Below, in pieces: positions 1 through 8,223 of a stretch of DNA of 64,000 bases; the stretch's first letter is position 1, and the number at the start of each line of letters is the position of its first letter. The notes under the pieces are model-generated. The model was not told the origin of the DNA, did not search any database, and worked only from the letters and a program-made list of their open reading frames with translations. This DNA comes from RFPW01 sp040401595 (GTDB lineage: Bacteria > Pseudomonadota > Gammaproteobacteria > Burkholderiales > Burkholderiaceae_E). Where the stretch lies: assembly GCA_040401595.1 (NCBI GenBank), contig JBBAOE010000003.1, positions 62,001 through 126,000 on the forward strand, written 5' to 3'. A program made the translations under genes and the position numbers.

Positions 1-589
1 CATCGTCGTTGGCAGACAGGGCGTTGTAAGCGATCAGCGATGCCCGTGGGGCGACCCCGGCTCCACCAATCGCATTGCCATCACGGGCCAGTGCGATGCC
101 GGCGACCGCCGTTCCATGGATGTCCTGATTCGTGCAGGGTAACGGCCAGACCGAGTTGGATACTAGATAGTTGTAGCTTTCATTAGCGATGACATTGGGG
201 ACAAGGTCAGCATGGGTGATATCGATCCCGTTGTCTGTTACGGCGATCCGGACACCGGCCCCCCGGCTCGTTGGCCAGGCAAGGGTGGCACGCAGATCCT
301 CGCCGGGTGTTCCGTTGCTCTGGCCGGTGTTGAGGAGGTGCCATTGCTGCCCCAGTAGAGGGTCCAGTCCAAGCGACTGGGCTGCGGGCGTGATGCTGAA
401 ACCCAGGAGGCAGTTGGCCGCCGTGCGCACGACGCCGTTCGCGTCCGGCTGCCCGATACCGCTCGGTGGATCGGACGGGGTACCGCCGCCAGCATCATTA
501 CTCGCACTGGTACCGCCACCGCCGCAACCTGCGCAAAGAAGAGTGACGGTCAAGGCGAGCGAACCAATCCGCCTGATGGATGCATTCAT
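1..589 (-). CDS. S8 (subtilisin/kexin-like) serine protease lipoprotein, N-terminal part
   Basis: The gene reads leftward and is cut by the window edge, so only the first 196 residues are visible. It begins with a lipoprotein signal (a hydrophobic stretch ending LLCAGC), followed by a Gly/Ser/Pro-rich linker. From about residue 80 a kexin-like S8 domain starts with QQWHLLNTGQ. The catalytic Asp lies in AVTDNGID and the catalytic His in HGTAVAGIA; the Ser part lies beyond the edge. I infer an outer-membrane-anchored or exported peptidase. The ATG at 589 was chosen because it places the lipobox about 20 residues in. Its substrate cannot be told from the sequence. Confidence 0.85.
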   Translation of the reverse strand, partial: MNASIRRIGSLALTVTLLCAGCGGGGTSASNDAGGGTPSDPPSGIGQPDANGVVRTAANCLLGFSITPAAQSLGLDPLLGQQWHLLNTGQSNGTPGEDLRATLAWPTSRGAGVRIAVTDNGIDITHADLVPNVIANESYNYLVSNSVWPLPCTNQDIHGTAVAGIALARDGNAIGGAGVAPRASLIAYNALSANDD

Positions 590-774
590 GAGTGAATCCC
601 AAACCAGAGGCCCCATTTTGACCCTTACCCTAGCGCCGATGGTGACGAATGAACGTTAATTTCAATTTTCAGAGCAGGCATGTCGGATGCTGAGGATTGC
701 GGGCCCGACTTTTGGGTAGCGCGTTCCAGGTTCTGTTCCAACCCCATCACGTCTTCCCTCTGTGGAGTCCTCCT

Positions 775-1212
775 ATGAATCTACTTCTTCGCCGCGACCC
801 CTACACCCTTCTCGATGATATGTTCGAAGCGTTTTCCAATCGAGCAATGATGAGCTCCCCGGCGCGTGTCGCTGATGGGACCGCCCTAACCCGGGCACGC
901 CTGGACGTTCTCGAGCGCGGTGATGTCTATGAGATCAAAGTCGATATGCCGGGTGTCAAGAAAGGGGATATCCAGATCGATCTGAGCGATAACCATGTCT
1001 CGATTTCCGCGGTCTCCAAGATCGAACGGGAAGTCAAAGATGACGAGCGGGCGATCTATACCGAGCGCCAGAGCGCGCACTACGCCCGAAGTTTTGATTT
1101 GCCGCAACCCGTCGTCGAGGACAAGGCCGATGCGGTCTTCGAGGACGGCGTCTTGACGCTGAAGCTTCCGAAGAAGAAAGCGCAGCAGGGTAAGAGGCTG
1201 GCTATCCGTTAA
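775..1212 (+). CDS. Small heat shock protein, Hsp20/alpha-crystallin family
   Basis: This 145-residue protein has a short N-terminal arm and an alpha-crystallin domain from about residue 40. It shows YEIKVDMPGVKKGDI near the start of the domain and FEDGVLTLKLPKK near its end, the typical closing strand of the family. A C-terminal basic tail ends in an I-R pair in place of a clear I-X-I. Such proteins are ATP-independent cytoplasmic holdases. The ATG at 775 is preceded by a GGAG ribosome site; an upstream in-frame extension has no family support. It stands alone between a divergent protease gene and a universal stress protein gene, which suggests a small stress neighbourhood. Confidence 0.9.
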   Translation: MNLLLRRDPYTLLDDMFEAFSNRAMMSSPARVADGTALTRARLDVLERGDVYEIKVDMPGVKKGDIQIDLSDNHVSISAVSKIEREVKDDERAIYTERQSAHYARSFDLPQPVVEDKADAVFEDGVLTLKLPKKKAQQGKRLAIR

Positions 1213-1405
1213 ATCGTTCGCGGGAGGTTTCGAAGGGGGCCGGTTAGAGTCTCAATTTGAAATTCGCTTGAGCGCTTTCCGGTGGAAGTCGGCTTCCTGC
1301 GGCGTCTCCCGGAGGGCGCTCAATCCCGGGCGTTAAAGCCCAGCGCCGGGGCCGGTGCCGCTCGGCCCGGCGCTCTTGGCGCATATTCGACGACTGGAGC
1401 CTTCC

Positions 1406-1858
1406 ATGATGTTCAGCAGGATTCTCGTGCCAACGGATGGTTCGGATCTCGCGAATCAGTCCGCTGCCGCCGCCGTCAAAATGGCCAAAGAGCTCTCCGC
1501 GACGGTCGTCGCCGTGTCGATCCTGCAGCCGCTTGCCTCGATCCCGTTTTATGAAGGCGTGGGCATTGTCGGGGCTGGAGCTGATGATTTGATGATGGCT
1601 CAGGCACGCAAGCGAGCGGATCAGGCGGTTGAGGCAGTCGGTGCAGTCGCCCGTGGTGCCGACGTGCAATGCGAACTCCGTGTCAGGGAGTCGGATTCGA
1701 TTGGCCACGGGATCGTGGAAGCTGCCACGGAGTACCACTGCGAGCTCATTTTTATCGGCAGTCATGGTCGCCGTGGTCTGACCGGATTGCTGATGGGTAG
1801 TGTCACCCGATCGGTCCTGCCGTATGCCCATGTGCCGGTATTGGTCTGGCGTAGCTAG
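1406..1858 (+). CDS. Universal stress protein, UspA family
   Basis: This 150-residue single-domain Usp protein starts MMFSRILVPTDGSDLA, the usual first strand with its nucleotide-contacting Asp. It ends with GSHGRRGLTGLLMGSVT, which matches the G-2x-G-9x-G-S/T ATP-binding signature of the family, and then the final strand HVPVLVW. It is therefore probably of the ATP-binding type. Usp proteins accumulate in stress or growth arrest; the exact role is not predictable. The ATG was chosen at 1406 behind a GGAG, and the longer in-frame extension upstream was discarded because it matches no Usp feature. Confidence 0.9.
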   Translation: MMFSRILVPTDGSDLANQSAAAAVKMAKELSATVVAVSILQPLASIPFYEGVGIVGAGADDLMMAQARKRADQAVEAVGAVARGADVQCELRVRESDSIGHGIVEAATEYHCELIFIGSHGRRGLTGLLMGSVTRSVLPYAHVPVLVWRS

Positions 1859-1956
1859 GGCCCGCGGTCTGATGACGGTTGAGCGTTGAGTGATCTTGGG
1901 GCTCGATCGAGTCCAGGGCGGTTTGAATCTGCGGGGGGCGACAGGATCGATTCAGG

Positions 1957-2496
1957 TCAGATCACGCCTGCCCATCCGGCTATCGCACCAGCCGCCAGCA
2001 GCCATAAGGGGTGGGGGTTGAAACGGATCGTGAACAGCACGGCGGCAATCGTGAGCCCATAAGCGGTATTGGCCGAGGTGGCTGTTTGGGCCGCGCCTCG
2101 CGCCAGCAGCAGGCTGCTCGCTGCAACCAGTCCAACGGTCACCGGCACTAGCCCGATCTGAAGAATCCGAGCCCATCGAGCGTGCGTGACCCGATCACGC
2201 AACGTGGCCACAACGCCAGCCAGGAGCGCGGAGGGCAGACAGATGGCTCCGAGACTCACGAGCGCCCCCGCCATGCCGGCGACCTGCCATCCGATCGCCG
2301 CCACGACGAGAACATTGGGTCCCGGCGCGCCCTGCGTAATGGCAAATAGGGTCGTGAACTGGGCATCGCTCATCCACCCGTAGTTCTCGACGACCACGCG
2401 GTGCATTTCCGGCAGCAAAGGGTTGATGCCGCCCACCGCCATCAGCGAGAGTTTGGCAAAAACCTTCGCCAGTTCCTCGAGCAACCCACTATCCAC
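1957..2496 (-). CDS. Chromate transporter, CHR family, second (C-terminal) half
   Basis: This is a short-chain CHR family membrane protein of about 179 residues. It carries the N-terminal FAKLSLMAVGGINPLLPEM segment and the PGPN signature (QGAPGPNVL), followed by several hydrophobic helices. It is encoded immediately after its sister half; their reading frames overlap by 8 bases, so translation is likely coupled. The pair probably forms a heterodimeric proton/chromate (or sulfate-like anion) exporter. The start is likely the GTG at 2496. A GTG at 2529 is also in frame and would lengthen the protein by 11 residues. Substrate assignment rests on family membership only. Confidence 0.8.
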   Translation of the reverse strand: MDSGLLEELAKVFAKLSLMAVGGINPLLPEMHRVVVENYGWMSDAQFTTLFAITQGAPGPNVLVVAAIGWQVAGMAGALVSLGAICLPSALLAGVVATLRDRVTHARWARILQIGLVPVTVGLVAASSLLLARGAAQTATSANTAYGLTIAAVLFTIRFNPHPLWLLAAGAIAGWAGVI

Positions 2497-3043
2497 GGTA
2501 CCGAGACGCCAGGAAGACGCCCAAACCACCGCCGATCAATAGGACGGGTAACAGGTGCCATCGGAGGGCTGTGATCGCCAGAATGCTCAGTGCAACGATG
2601 CTCAGGTTGGCGATTCGCTCCACGGAGCAGCGTTGCAGCAAAGGCTGCGCCATTCGCCAGGCCATCGCGGCCACCAGACCCGCTGCCACGGCTGCGATGC
2701 CATTCAGAGTGGCGGCAATCTGGGGTACATCGGCGTGGCCCCCATAGAGTTCAAGCAGTGCCAGCAGGATAACGAGCGGTGGGGCAAGGATCGCTGTGAA
2801 TGAGGCGATCGCGCCCGCAACCCCGCCGAAGCGCAAGCCGATGGTGATGCTCAGATTGACGATGTTGGGTCCCGGCAGGAGTTGGGCGACTGCCAGGTCC
2901 TGCGTAAATTCCTCCTCGGAGAGCCAGCGGCGGCGCTCGACCAGGGCCCGACGAGCGATCGGCAGCACGCCGCCAAACCCGGTGACGCCGATTTGAAAGA
3001 AGCCCAGAAACAATTGTCCGATATTTGGAGGGGTGACTTTCAT
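2489..3043 (-). CDS. Chromate transporter, CHR family, first (N-terminal) half
   Basis: This 184-residue CHR domain protein has the family hallmarks GVTGFGGVLPIARR near the N terminus and AVAQLLPGPNIVNLS about 40 residues later. Around five hydrophobic segments follow. It is the first gene of a two-gene unit with the overlapping C-terminal half (1957-2496). Full-length ChrA proteins contain both CHR domains in one chain, whereas this is the split short-chain version. It diverges from minC with about 55 bases between the starts. Chromate efflux is the family inference; in some organisms such pairs have no proven substrate. Confidence 0.82.
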   Translation of the reverse strand: MKVTPPNIGQLFLGFFQIGVTGFGGVLPIARRALVERRRWLSEEEFTQDLAVAQLLPGPNIVNLSITIGLRFGGVAGAIASFTAILAPPLVILLALLELYGGHADVPQIAATLNGIAAVAAGLVAAMAWRMAQPLLQRCSVERIANLSIVALSILAITALRWHLLPVLLIGGGLGVFLASRYRG

Positions 3044-3098
3044 TCAGAGTCGAGTTCCGAGGAGCGGTTGGATCAGGAATGACGTAGCATTATGAGTC

Positions 3099-3935
3099 GT
3101 GAAATATTCCTCCCAATCCCGCCCCTCCGTCGAATTCAAAGGATTCGAAACGCCCTCGCTGCGCGCTGTGCTGCGAGACCCCTCCGCGTTGGCGCTACAA
3201 GACACCCTGGATCGGATGCGCCAGCAGCAGCCCGATTTTTTTGGCTGGCAAGCGGTCGTGATCGACCTCTCCCGGTTGGGCGATGTGAGCCAGAGCCTCG
3301 ATTGGGCCTCGGTTCTGGCAGTTTTCCGGTCGGCGCACCTGCATCCGGTCGCGGTGTGCGGAGCGGACGAGTCCTTCCGGGAAATGGCGGATTCGCTGTC
3401 TCTGGGTTTGCTTGACGCCCCCGCACCATCTGCGTCAGCGCAGCATCCAAAGGCGGCGGGGACAGACCTGCCTGAAGCCGGTTCGATTGCAACGGAGCTA
3501 CCACCCAAGAGCGATGTTCCCTCGGGGGCCGCCCCGGCCAGGTCAGAGCCGGCGCCAGCGGCAGAGTCTGTCGTGAGGCCCGAACCTCCTGCAATGCTCG
3601 ACGCGATGATTATCGATCGTCCGATCCGTTCGGGCCAGCAGATCTATGCTCGCGATCGCGATCTGGTGGTGATGGCCGTGGTTTCCCCGGGCGCCGAGGT
3701 GATTGCGGACGGCAATGTGCATGTCTATGGCTCACTGGCTGGCCGGGCGATCGCCGGAGCACGTGGACGTCGGGACGCCCGTATTTTTACCCTCGACCTG
3801 AGGGCGGAGATTGTCGCGGTCGCCGGGCTCTACAAAACCTTCGAAGAGGGTGTGCCAGAAAATTTACGTGGTAAGCCAGTTCAGATTGCACTGGGCGCGG
3901 CGAACGCCGATGCCCTTGAGATCCGTCCCATTTGA
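3099..3935 (+). CDS. minC: Septum site-determining protein MinC
   Basis: This is the division inhibitor of the Min system, which blocks FtsZ ring assembly away from mid-cell. The N-terminal domain (about residues 1-110) contains FFGWQAVVIDLSRL. A Pro/Ala-rich linker of about 65 residues follows, longer than in E. coli. The C-terminal beta-helix domain shows RSGQQIYARDRDLVVMAVVSPGAEVIADGNVHV cut across two motifs: the G-Q-x-Y-A-R start and the V-Y-G-x-L-x-G-R-A turn that MinD recognises. Length is 278 residues. The start is a GTG at 3099 with only a weak ribosome site. minD and minE follow in the same direction. Confidence 0.95.
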   Translation: MKYSSQSRPSVEFKGFETPSLRAVLRDPSALALQDTLDRMRQQQPDFFGWQAVVIDLSRLGDVSQSLDWASVLAVFRSAHLHPVAVCGADESFREMADSLSLGLLDAPAPSASAQHPKAAGTDLPEAGSIATELPPKSDVPSGAAPARSEPAPAAESVVRPEPPAMLDAMIIDRPIRSGQQIYARDRDLVVMAVVSPGAEVIADGNVHVYGSLAGRAIAGARGRRDARIFTLDLRAEIVAVAGLYKTFEEGVPENLRGKPVQIALGAANADALEIRPI

Positions 3936-3980
3936 ATTGATTTGCTTTTTATTTAACCATTCAGAGAAAGTGCCAGCATC

Positions 3981-4823
3981 ATGAGTCGAGTCATCGTCGT
4001 CACCTCCGGCAAGGGTGGCGTGGGTAAAACCACCACGTCTGCCAATCTATCCGCCGGGCTCGCCTTACGCGGCAAGAAGGTCGCTGTGATCGACTTTGAC
4101 GTCGGTCTTCGTAACCTGGACCTGGTCATGGGCTGCGAACGTCGGGTCGTTTACGACTTCGTCAATGTCATCCAGGGAGAAGCAACCCTGAATCAGGCGC
4201 TGATCCGAGACAAAAATGTCGAGAATCTCCACATCCTGCCTGCGAGCCAGACTCGCGATAAGGATGCCTTGACCGAGGCCGGTGTGCAGAAGGTCATCGA
4301 AGATCTCAAGGAAATGGGGTTTGACTACATCGTTTGCGATTCACCGGCGGGCATTGAATCCGGTGCTGTGATGGCGCTGACCTTTGCCGACGATGCCATC
4401 GTTGTCGTGAATCCGGAGGTCAGTTCGGTTCGGGATTCGGACCGGATCATCGGAATCATTCAGTCGCGCTCGCGTCGTGCCAAAGAAGGGCAGGAGCCGG
4501 TCAAGGAGTTTTTGCTCGTGACTCGCTATTCGCCTCGCCGGGTCAAGGCCGGCGAAATGCTTAGCCATGGCGATATCCTAGAGATTCTCAAGGTACCCTT
4601 GATGGGTGTGATTCCGGAGAGTCAGCGAGTCCTGGAGAGTTCCAACCAGGGTTTGCCGGCGGTTCACCAGAAAGAAACCGATGTCGCCCAGGCCTACCAG
4701 GATGCGATTGATCGTTACTTGGGTAATAACGTGCCATTGCGATTTGTCGACGAGGAAGACAAGGGGTTCTTCCGCCGCCTGCTTGAGAGCGTCGGGGTTG
4801 GCGGCTCAAGCAAATCTGCCTAA
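3981..4823 (+). CDS. minD: Septum site-determining ATPase MinD
   Basis: This membrane-associated ParA/MinD family ATPase recruits MinC to the membrane and is cycled by MinE. The deviant Walker A SGKGGVGKTT sits at residues 9-18, followed by the VIDFDVGLRNLDLVMG segment. The last residues KGFFRRLLESVG form the amphipathic membrane-targeting helix. At 280 residues it is slightly longer than the E. coli protein because of a Gly/Ser tail. It lies between minC and minE with short spacers (45 and 17 bases), so the three form one operon. Confidence 0.97.
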   Translation: MSRVIVVTSGKGGVGKTTTSANLSAGLALRGKKVAVIDFDVGLRNLDLVMGCERRVVYDFVNVIQGEATLNQALIRDKNVENLHILPASQTRDKDALTEAGVQKVIEDLKEMGFDYIVCDSPAGIESGAVMALTFADDAIVVVNPEVSSVRDSDRIIGIIQSRSRRAKEGQEPVKEFLLVTRYSPRRVKAGEMLSHGDILEILKVPLMGVIPESQRVLESSNQGLPAVHQKETDVAQAYQDAIDRYLGNNVPLRFVDEEDKGFFRRLLESVGVGGSSKSA

Positions 4824-4840
4824 GCGGGAAGGGATCCACC

Positions 4841-5107
4841 GTGTCATTTCTTGATTTTTTCGTCAAGCGCAAGCCCGCTACGGCCAACCTTGCCAAGGAG
4901 CGTTTGCAGGTGATCATTGCCCGTGAGGGCAATCGGTCGAGCAACCCCGAGCTGATTCAGCAGATCAAACGGGCGGTCCTGGAGGCCGTCAGCAAGTTTG
5001 TTCAGGTAAAGCCCGAGGACATCGCAATCGAGCTGGAAAATCAGCGCGATCTCGAGGTCCTCAGTGTCAGTGTGACGTTGCCGGACGGGCGTTCAATCGG
5101 CGTTTGA
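4841..5107 (+). CDS. minE: Cell division topological specificity factor MinE
   Basis: This 88-residue MinE stimulates MinD ATPase and drives pole-to-pole oscillation. The N-terminal MSFLDFFVKRK is the membrane-binding helix. The anti-MinCD segment follows with AKERLQVIIAREG, and the C-terminal topological specificity domain contains VKPEDIAIELENQ and the closing LEVLSVSVTLP strand. The start is GTG at 4841, preceded by a GGGAAGGGA ribosome site. It is the last gene of the minCDE operon and is followed by a cluster of hairpins. Confidence 0.96.
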   Translation: MSFLDFFVKRKPATANLAKERLQVIIAREGNRSSNPELIQQIKRAVLEAVSKFVQVKPEDIAIELENQRDLEVLSVSVTLPDGRSIGV

Positions 5108-5134
5108 GCGCGCCAAGCTCTCCGCGCCAGAGCA

Positions 5135-5219
5135 GCCCGGATCTTCCCGGGCGCAGCTCTAGCGCGAGCTGCTCCGGCCGGTCAAAATCGTCTACTTTTC
5201 GCCCCTTCACAGGGGGCGA
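5135..5219. terminator. Cluster of three hairpins after minE
   Basis: Three perfect inverted repeats lie in the 138-base gap between minE and the convergent terB-like gene. GCCCGG pairs with CCGGGC at 5135-5152, GCAGCTC pairs with GAGCTGC at 5153-5172, and TCGCCCC pairs with GGGGCGA at 5199-5219. None has a canonical downstream T-run on the plus strand. Lying between convergent genes, they most likely form a bidirectional termination region, but this is inference from position and symmetry only. Confidence 0.4.
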
Positions 5220-5245
5220 GACTCATTGTTCTCCGGTGACGAAAA

Positions 5246-5668
5246 TCACCGAATGCCAAACACGGAACGATCGTTCTTGATGGCAATGACCTGAAAGTGC
5301 GGTGCAAACTGTTCTTCCGGGACTCCGAACGCCTGCAGGAAGCGTCCAAACAGCGCCTGTTCCTTGGGGGCTGCGCTGCCGTCCGCGAGCAATGAGTCAC
5401 AAAGGTTGATGAGCACGCAGAGCTTCTGGGCTTCATTCAGTTGACCGGGTGCCTGAGCCAGATACTGGTCCAGAGGCACCTTGCGGGTGTACTTGACCGC
5501 ATCGTCCAGCAGGGCACGGTCGCCTCCGATGACGCCAATCAACTGCCCGATTTCTTCCTGCTCGATCTCACCATCAGCAGACATCATGTAGAGAAGCGCT
5601 GAGGCAAAAGCAAGCTTCGGGGTAAGTGGGGGGGCGGCGTCGCCCTTGAACATATCGAATAGACCCAT
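5246..5668 (-). CDS. TerB-like tellurite resistance family protein
   Basis: This 140-residue all-helical protein starts MGLFDMFKG and carries the acidic TerB-type segment LLYMMSADGEIEQEE at about residues 25-40. A second helical repeat contains NLCDSLLADG and ALFGRFLQAFGV. The acidic residues in the first repeat resemble the metal-binding site described for TerB proteins. Function is unknown beyond the family name; tellurite resistance should not be assumed for a lone gene. The ATG at 5668 was chosen over an in-frame one at 5686 because it has a GGAGC ribosome site and matches the usual MGLFD start. Confidence 0.75.
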   Translation of the reverse strand: MGLFDMFKGDAAPPLTPKLAFASALLYMMSADGEIEQEEIGQLIGVIGGDRALLDDAVKYTRKVPLDQYLAQAPGQLNEAQKLCVLINLCDSLLADGSAAPKEQALFGRFLQAFGVPEEQFAPHFQVIAIKNDRSVFGIR

Positions 5669-5780
5669 GATTGCTCCAGTAGTCATGAATTAGCGTGTGG
5701 CAATGGTTGCACATTCTGGCGCTCCGTCAAGCCACCCCCGGACCTGAGATATCCTCGCAGGGCACTACCGAGCACCGAAT

Positions 5781-7997
5781 ATGCAACAGAATCGTTTCAA
5801 GCCGAGCCTCAATCCGATCGCCGCCGCACTTATCTTGTTTGTCGCTGCGCCGGCAGTGGCGCTTGCTCAGGACGCTGGTCGGGGTGGCGCCGATGCGCCC
5901 GGGCCCGAACCGCAAGGACCTCGCCTGGAGCGGGTCGTCATCCAGGGCGGCGAGCGAAACGATACAGAATTGCGCCGGCGCTCTCAGGTCGCTAAGCAGA
6001 TTTACGGGCGCGAGGAACTCGACAAGTACGGCGATAGCAACGTGGCTGATGTTTTGAAGCGGCTGCCTGGCGTCACGCTGCAGGGCAACGCACCACGGAT
6101 GCGGGGGCTAGGCTCGGACTACACCATCATTCTGATCAATGGGGATCGTGCGCCACCGGGATTTTCGCTGGATCAGGTCAGTCCGGAACAAGTCGAGCGG
6201 ATCGAGATCAGCAAGGCACCGACTGCGGACCAGAGCGCACAGGCCATCGCGGGTTCCATCAACATCATCCTGAAAGAGGCGCCCAGGTTCTCGCAACGCG
6301 ATTTGCGTCTGAACGTCGGCTTATCGCCGCAGCGCCCCCGCTTGGGCGGCAATTACACCTTGAGCGAGAAATTTGGCGCGGTGTCGCTCTCGCTGCCGAT
6401 TTCGGCCTTCGAGTGGCGGCGACCGACCGATGTGGTCAACCGCCGCGACATGCCAGGTCTTGACGGTCAGTTTTCGCAGGTCATCCAGTCCGGTCGTCAA
6501 TACACCACTGGACGCGGCATGAATATCGGCCCGCGCCTGACCTGGAAGCTCAGCGATGATGAGACGCTCACCTGGCAGTCGTTTCTGCAAAAGGGGATCT
6601 GGTCCAACAGTCTGAATTTTTTCAACCAGATTCTTCAAGGGCAGCCGAGTGTTGAGGATGATTCCGTCAACCGTGGTACCTGGCAAAACATTCGAACCAA
6701 CCTCCAGTGGACGAATTACCTGAGCGCTACGCAAAGCATCGAGATCAAAGGGGGTCTGCAGAATTCCCGCGGGACCTTCGATAACCGGACCTTCCGGTCA
6801 GGCGTCAGCCAATTGCGCGCGGTTGGCGATAACCTCGAAGATGGCGTCACTCAGGCCGGGAAATACACCCAAATTGTCGATGGTCAGCACAGCGTCACGG
6901 TGGGTTGGGATCTCGAACTTCGACAGCGCGATGAACAACGGACGGTGACCGTTGCTGGTGTACCCGAGTTGTCCGACTACGAAGGACGACCGTTTTCAGC
7001 CAGGATCGAGCGCGAGGCCATTTTTCTCCAGGACGAGTGGGAAATCACCAAACAGTGGTCGGCCAACCTGGGTGTCCGGGGTGAGCGGATCGAGACGACG
7101 AGCAAAACCCTAGATCTCCCGGTGAGTAATGTGAGCAGCGTGTTGACTCCGTTGCTACACCTGAATTACAAGTTCGACCCGAAGGGGCGCGATATGATCC
7201 GTGCGAGCCTGACCCGCAGCTACAAGCCGCCAGGTCTGGCAACGCTGCTGGCGCGGCCGACGATCAACCGCCTCTATGAGGATCTCGGCAAGACCAATAC
7301 GGAATTGGCCCCTGACCGGGACGGGAATCCGAAGTTACGCCCCGAATTGGCGACCGGTCTCGATCTCGCCTACGAAACCTATCTCGCGGATGGGGGATTA
7401 ATCAGTATTGGGGTATTTTCGCGTCAAATCGAAAATCTGGTGCGTAACGTCACCTCGCTCCAGACGGTGGACTATGCGTCAGCGCCCCGCTGGATCTCGC
7501 GTCCCACCAATTTTGCCAGTGCGCAGACGCAAGGCCTCGAACTTGAAGTCAAAGGGCGTGCCGGAGAACTGTTTCCCGCGCTCTTTGAGCGACGCCTACC
7601 GCTGAATCTTCGGGGCGCACTGAGCTTCTATCATTCGCGGGTTGACACTCTCCCGGGGCCGAATAATCGTCTCGACGCTCAGCAACCCTGGTCAGGCACC
7701 TTTGGCGCCGATTACCGGATGACCAGCCTGCCAGTCACCGCCGGCGGCAATCTGACCGTCACGCCGGGCTATGTCACCCAGCAGACGGCTTCACAGGCGC
7801 TGGAGCAGTCTCGCATGCGCGGGTTCGACCTCTATGCCCGCTGGACGTACAGCCCGACGCTGGCGTTCCGTCTGTCGGCCAATCAACTGTTCCCCTTGGA
7901 TAACGTGACGCGCACGTTTTTGACCAACGGGAACTTTAACTCGGCGCTTCGCAGCGGCTATACGATGATTGGCCTGGGCCTTGAGATGAAGCTCTAA
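5781..7997 (+). CDS. TonB-dependent outer membrane receptor
   Basis: This 738-residue receptor has a cleavable signal peptide ending near AVALAQ (about residue 30). A TonB-box-like region, LERVVIQGG, follows at about 49-57. The plug domain at about 65-170 contains GREELDKYGDSNVADVLKRL and the conserved VERIEISKAP and QAIAGSINIILK segments. The remainder is a beta-barrel that ends in a Leu in place of the more usual aromatic residue. Receptors of this class import siderophores, cobalamin or other scarce ligands. No ligand can be assigned, because no adjacent ABC importer or siderophore gene is present. It is a single-gene unit. Confidence 0.9.
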   Translation: MQQNRFKPSLNPIAAALILFVAAPAVALAQDAGRGGADAPGPEPQGPRLERVVIQGGERNDTELRRRSQVAKQIYGREELDKYGDSNVADVLKRLPGVTLQGNAPRMRGLGSDYTIILINGDRAPPGFSLDQVSPEQVERIEISKAPTADQSAQAIAGSINIILKEAPRFSQRDLRLNVGLSPQRPRLGGNYTLSEKFGAVSLSLPISAFEWRRPTDVVNRRDMPGLDGQFSQVIQSGRQYTTGRGMNIGPRLTWKLSDDETLTWQSFLQKGIWSNSLNFFNQILQGQPSVEDDSVNRGTWQNIRTNLQWTNYLSATQSIEIKGGLQNSRGTFDNRTFRSGVSQLRAVGDNLEDGVTQAGKYTQIVDGQHSVTVGWDLELRQRDEQRTVTVAGVPELSDYEGRPFSARIEREAIFLQDEWEITKQWSANLGVRGERIETTSKTLDLPVSNVSSVLTPLLHLNYKFDPKGRDMIRASLTRSYKPPGLATLLARPTINRLYEDLGKTNTELAPDRDGNPKLRPELATGLDLAYETYLADGGLISIGVFSRQIENLVRNVTSLQTVDYASAPRWISRPTNFASAQTQGLELEVKGRAGELFPALFERRLPLNLRGALSFYHSRVDTLPGPNNRLDAQQPWSGTFGADYRMTSLPVTAGGNLTVTPGYVTQQTASQALEQSRMRGFDLYARWTYSPTLAFRLSANQLFPLDNVTRTFLTNGNFNSALRSGYTMIGLGLEMKL

Positions 7998-8002
7998 TCG
8001 AA

Positions 8003-8017
8003 ACGGAACCGTTCCGT
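8003..8017. terminator. Short inverted repeat after the TonB receptor gene
   Basis: ACGGAA and TTCCGT are separated by CCG starting 5 bases after the receptor stop codon, giving a compact hairpin. No T-run follows, so termination activity is uncertain. Confidence 0.25.
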
Positions 8018-8223
8018 CAGATTTCGACGTGACCACCGATTTCGATCGCGTGGTCAAACGGGATGCGATAGAACTCGGTCGCGCTCTGCATCGTTCGATG
8101 CATGAAAATAGAGGCGGGGGTCAGAAATCCAGATGATTTCCTGGCCAGTACTTCGTCTTAACCAACAAAGAAAGAGATCTCGGCCAGATGCAAATAGACG
8201 ACGTCGAGTTCTGAGCAATCAGG
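8017..8223 (-). pseudogene. Decayed C-terminal remnant of a Kup-type potassium transporter
   Basis: Read on the minus strand, the frame ending at 8017 gives ISFFVG, an in-frame TAA (8158-8160), then DEVLARKSSGFLTP and finally ATEFYRIPFDHAIEIGGHVEI split over the end. This closely follows the conserved tail of Kup proteins, which runs (T)SFFLxREx..., SATxFYRIPPNRxxELGxxVEI. Upstream of about 8223 no Kup-like frame can be followed, and there is no start codon. I read it as the last 45-70 residues of a deleted kup gene carrying a nonsense mutation. The next genes encode a different K+ uptake system, TrkA-TrkH. Confidence 0.6.

Noticed and set aside
1244..1831. 195-residue minus-strand open frame opposite the Usp gene
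   Set aside because: Antisense to a gene with complete Usp motifs.
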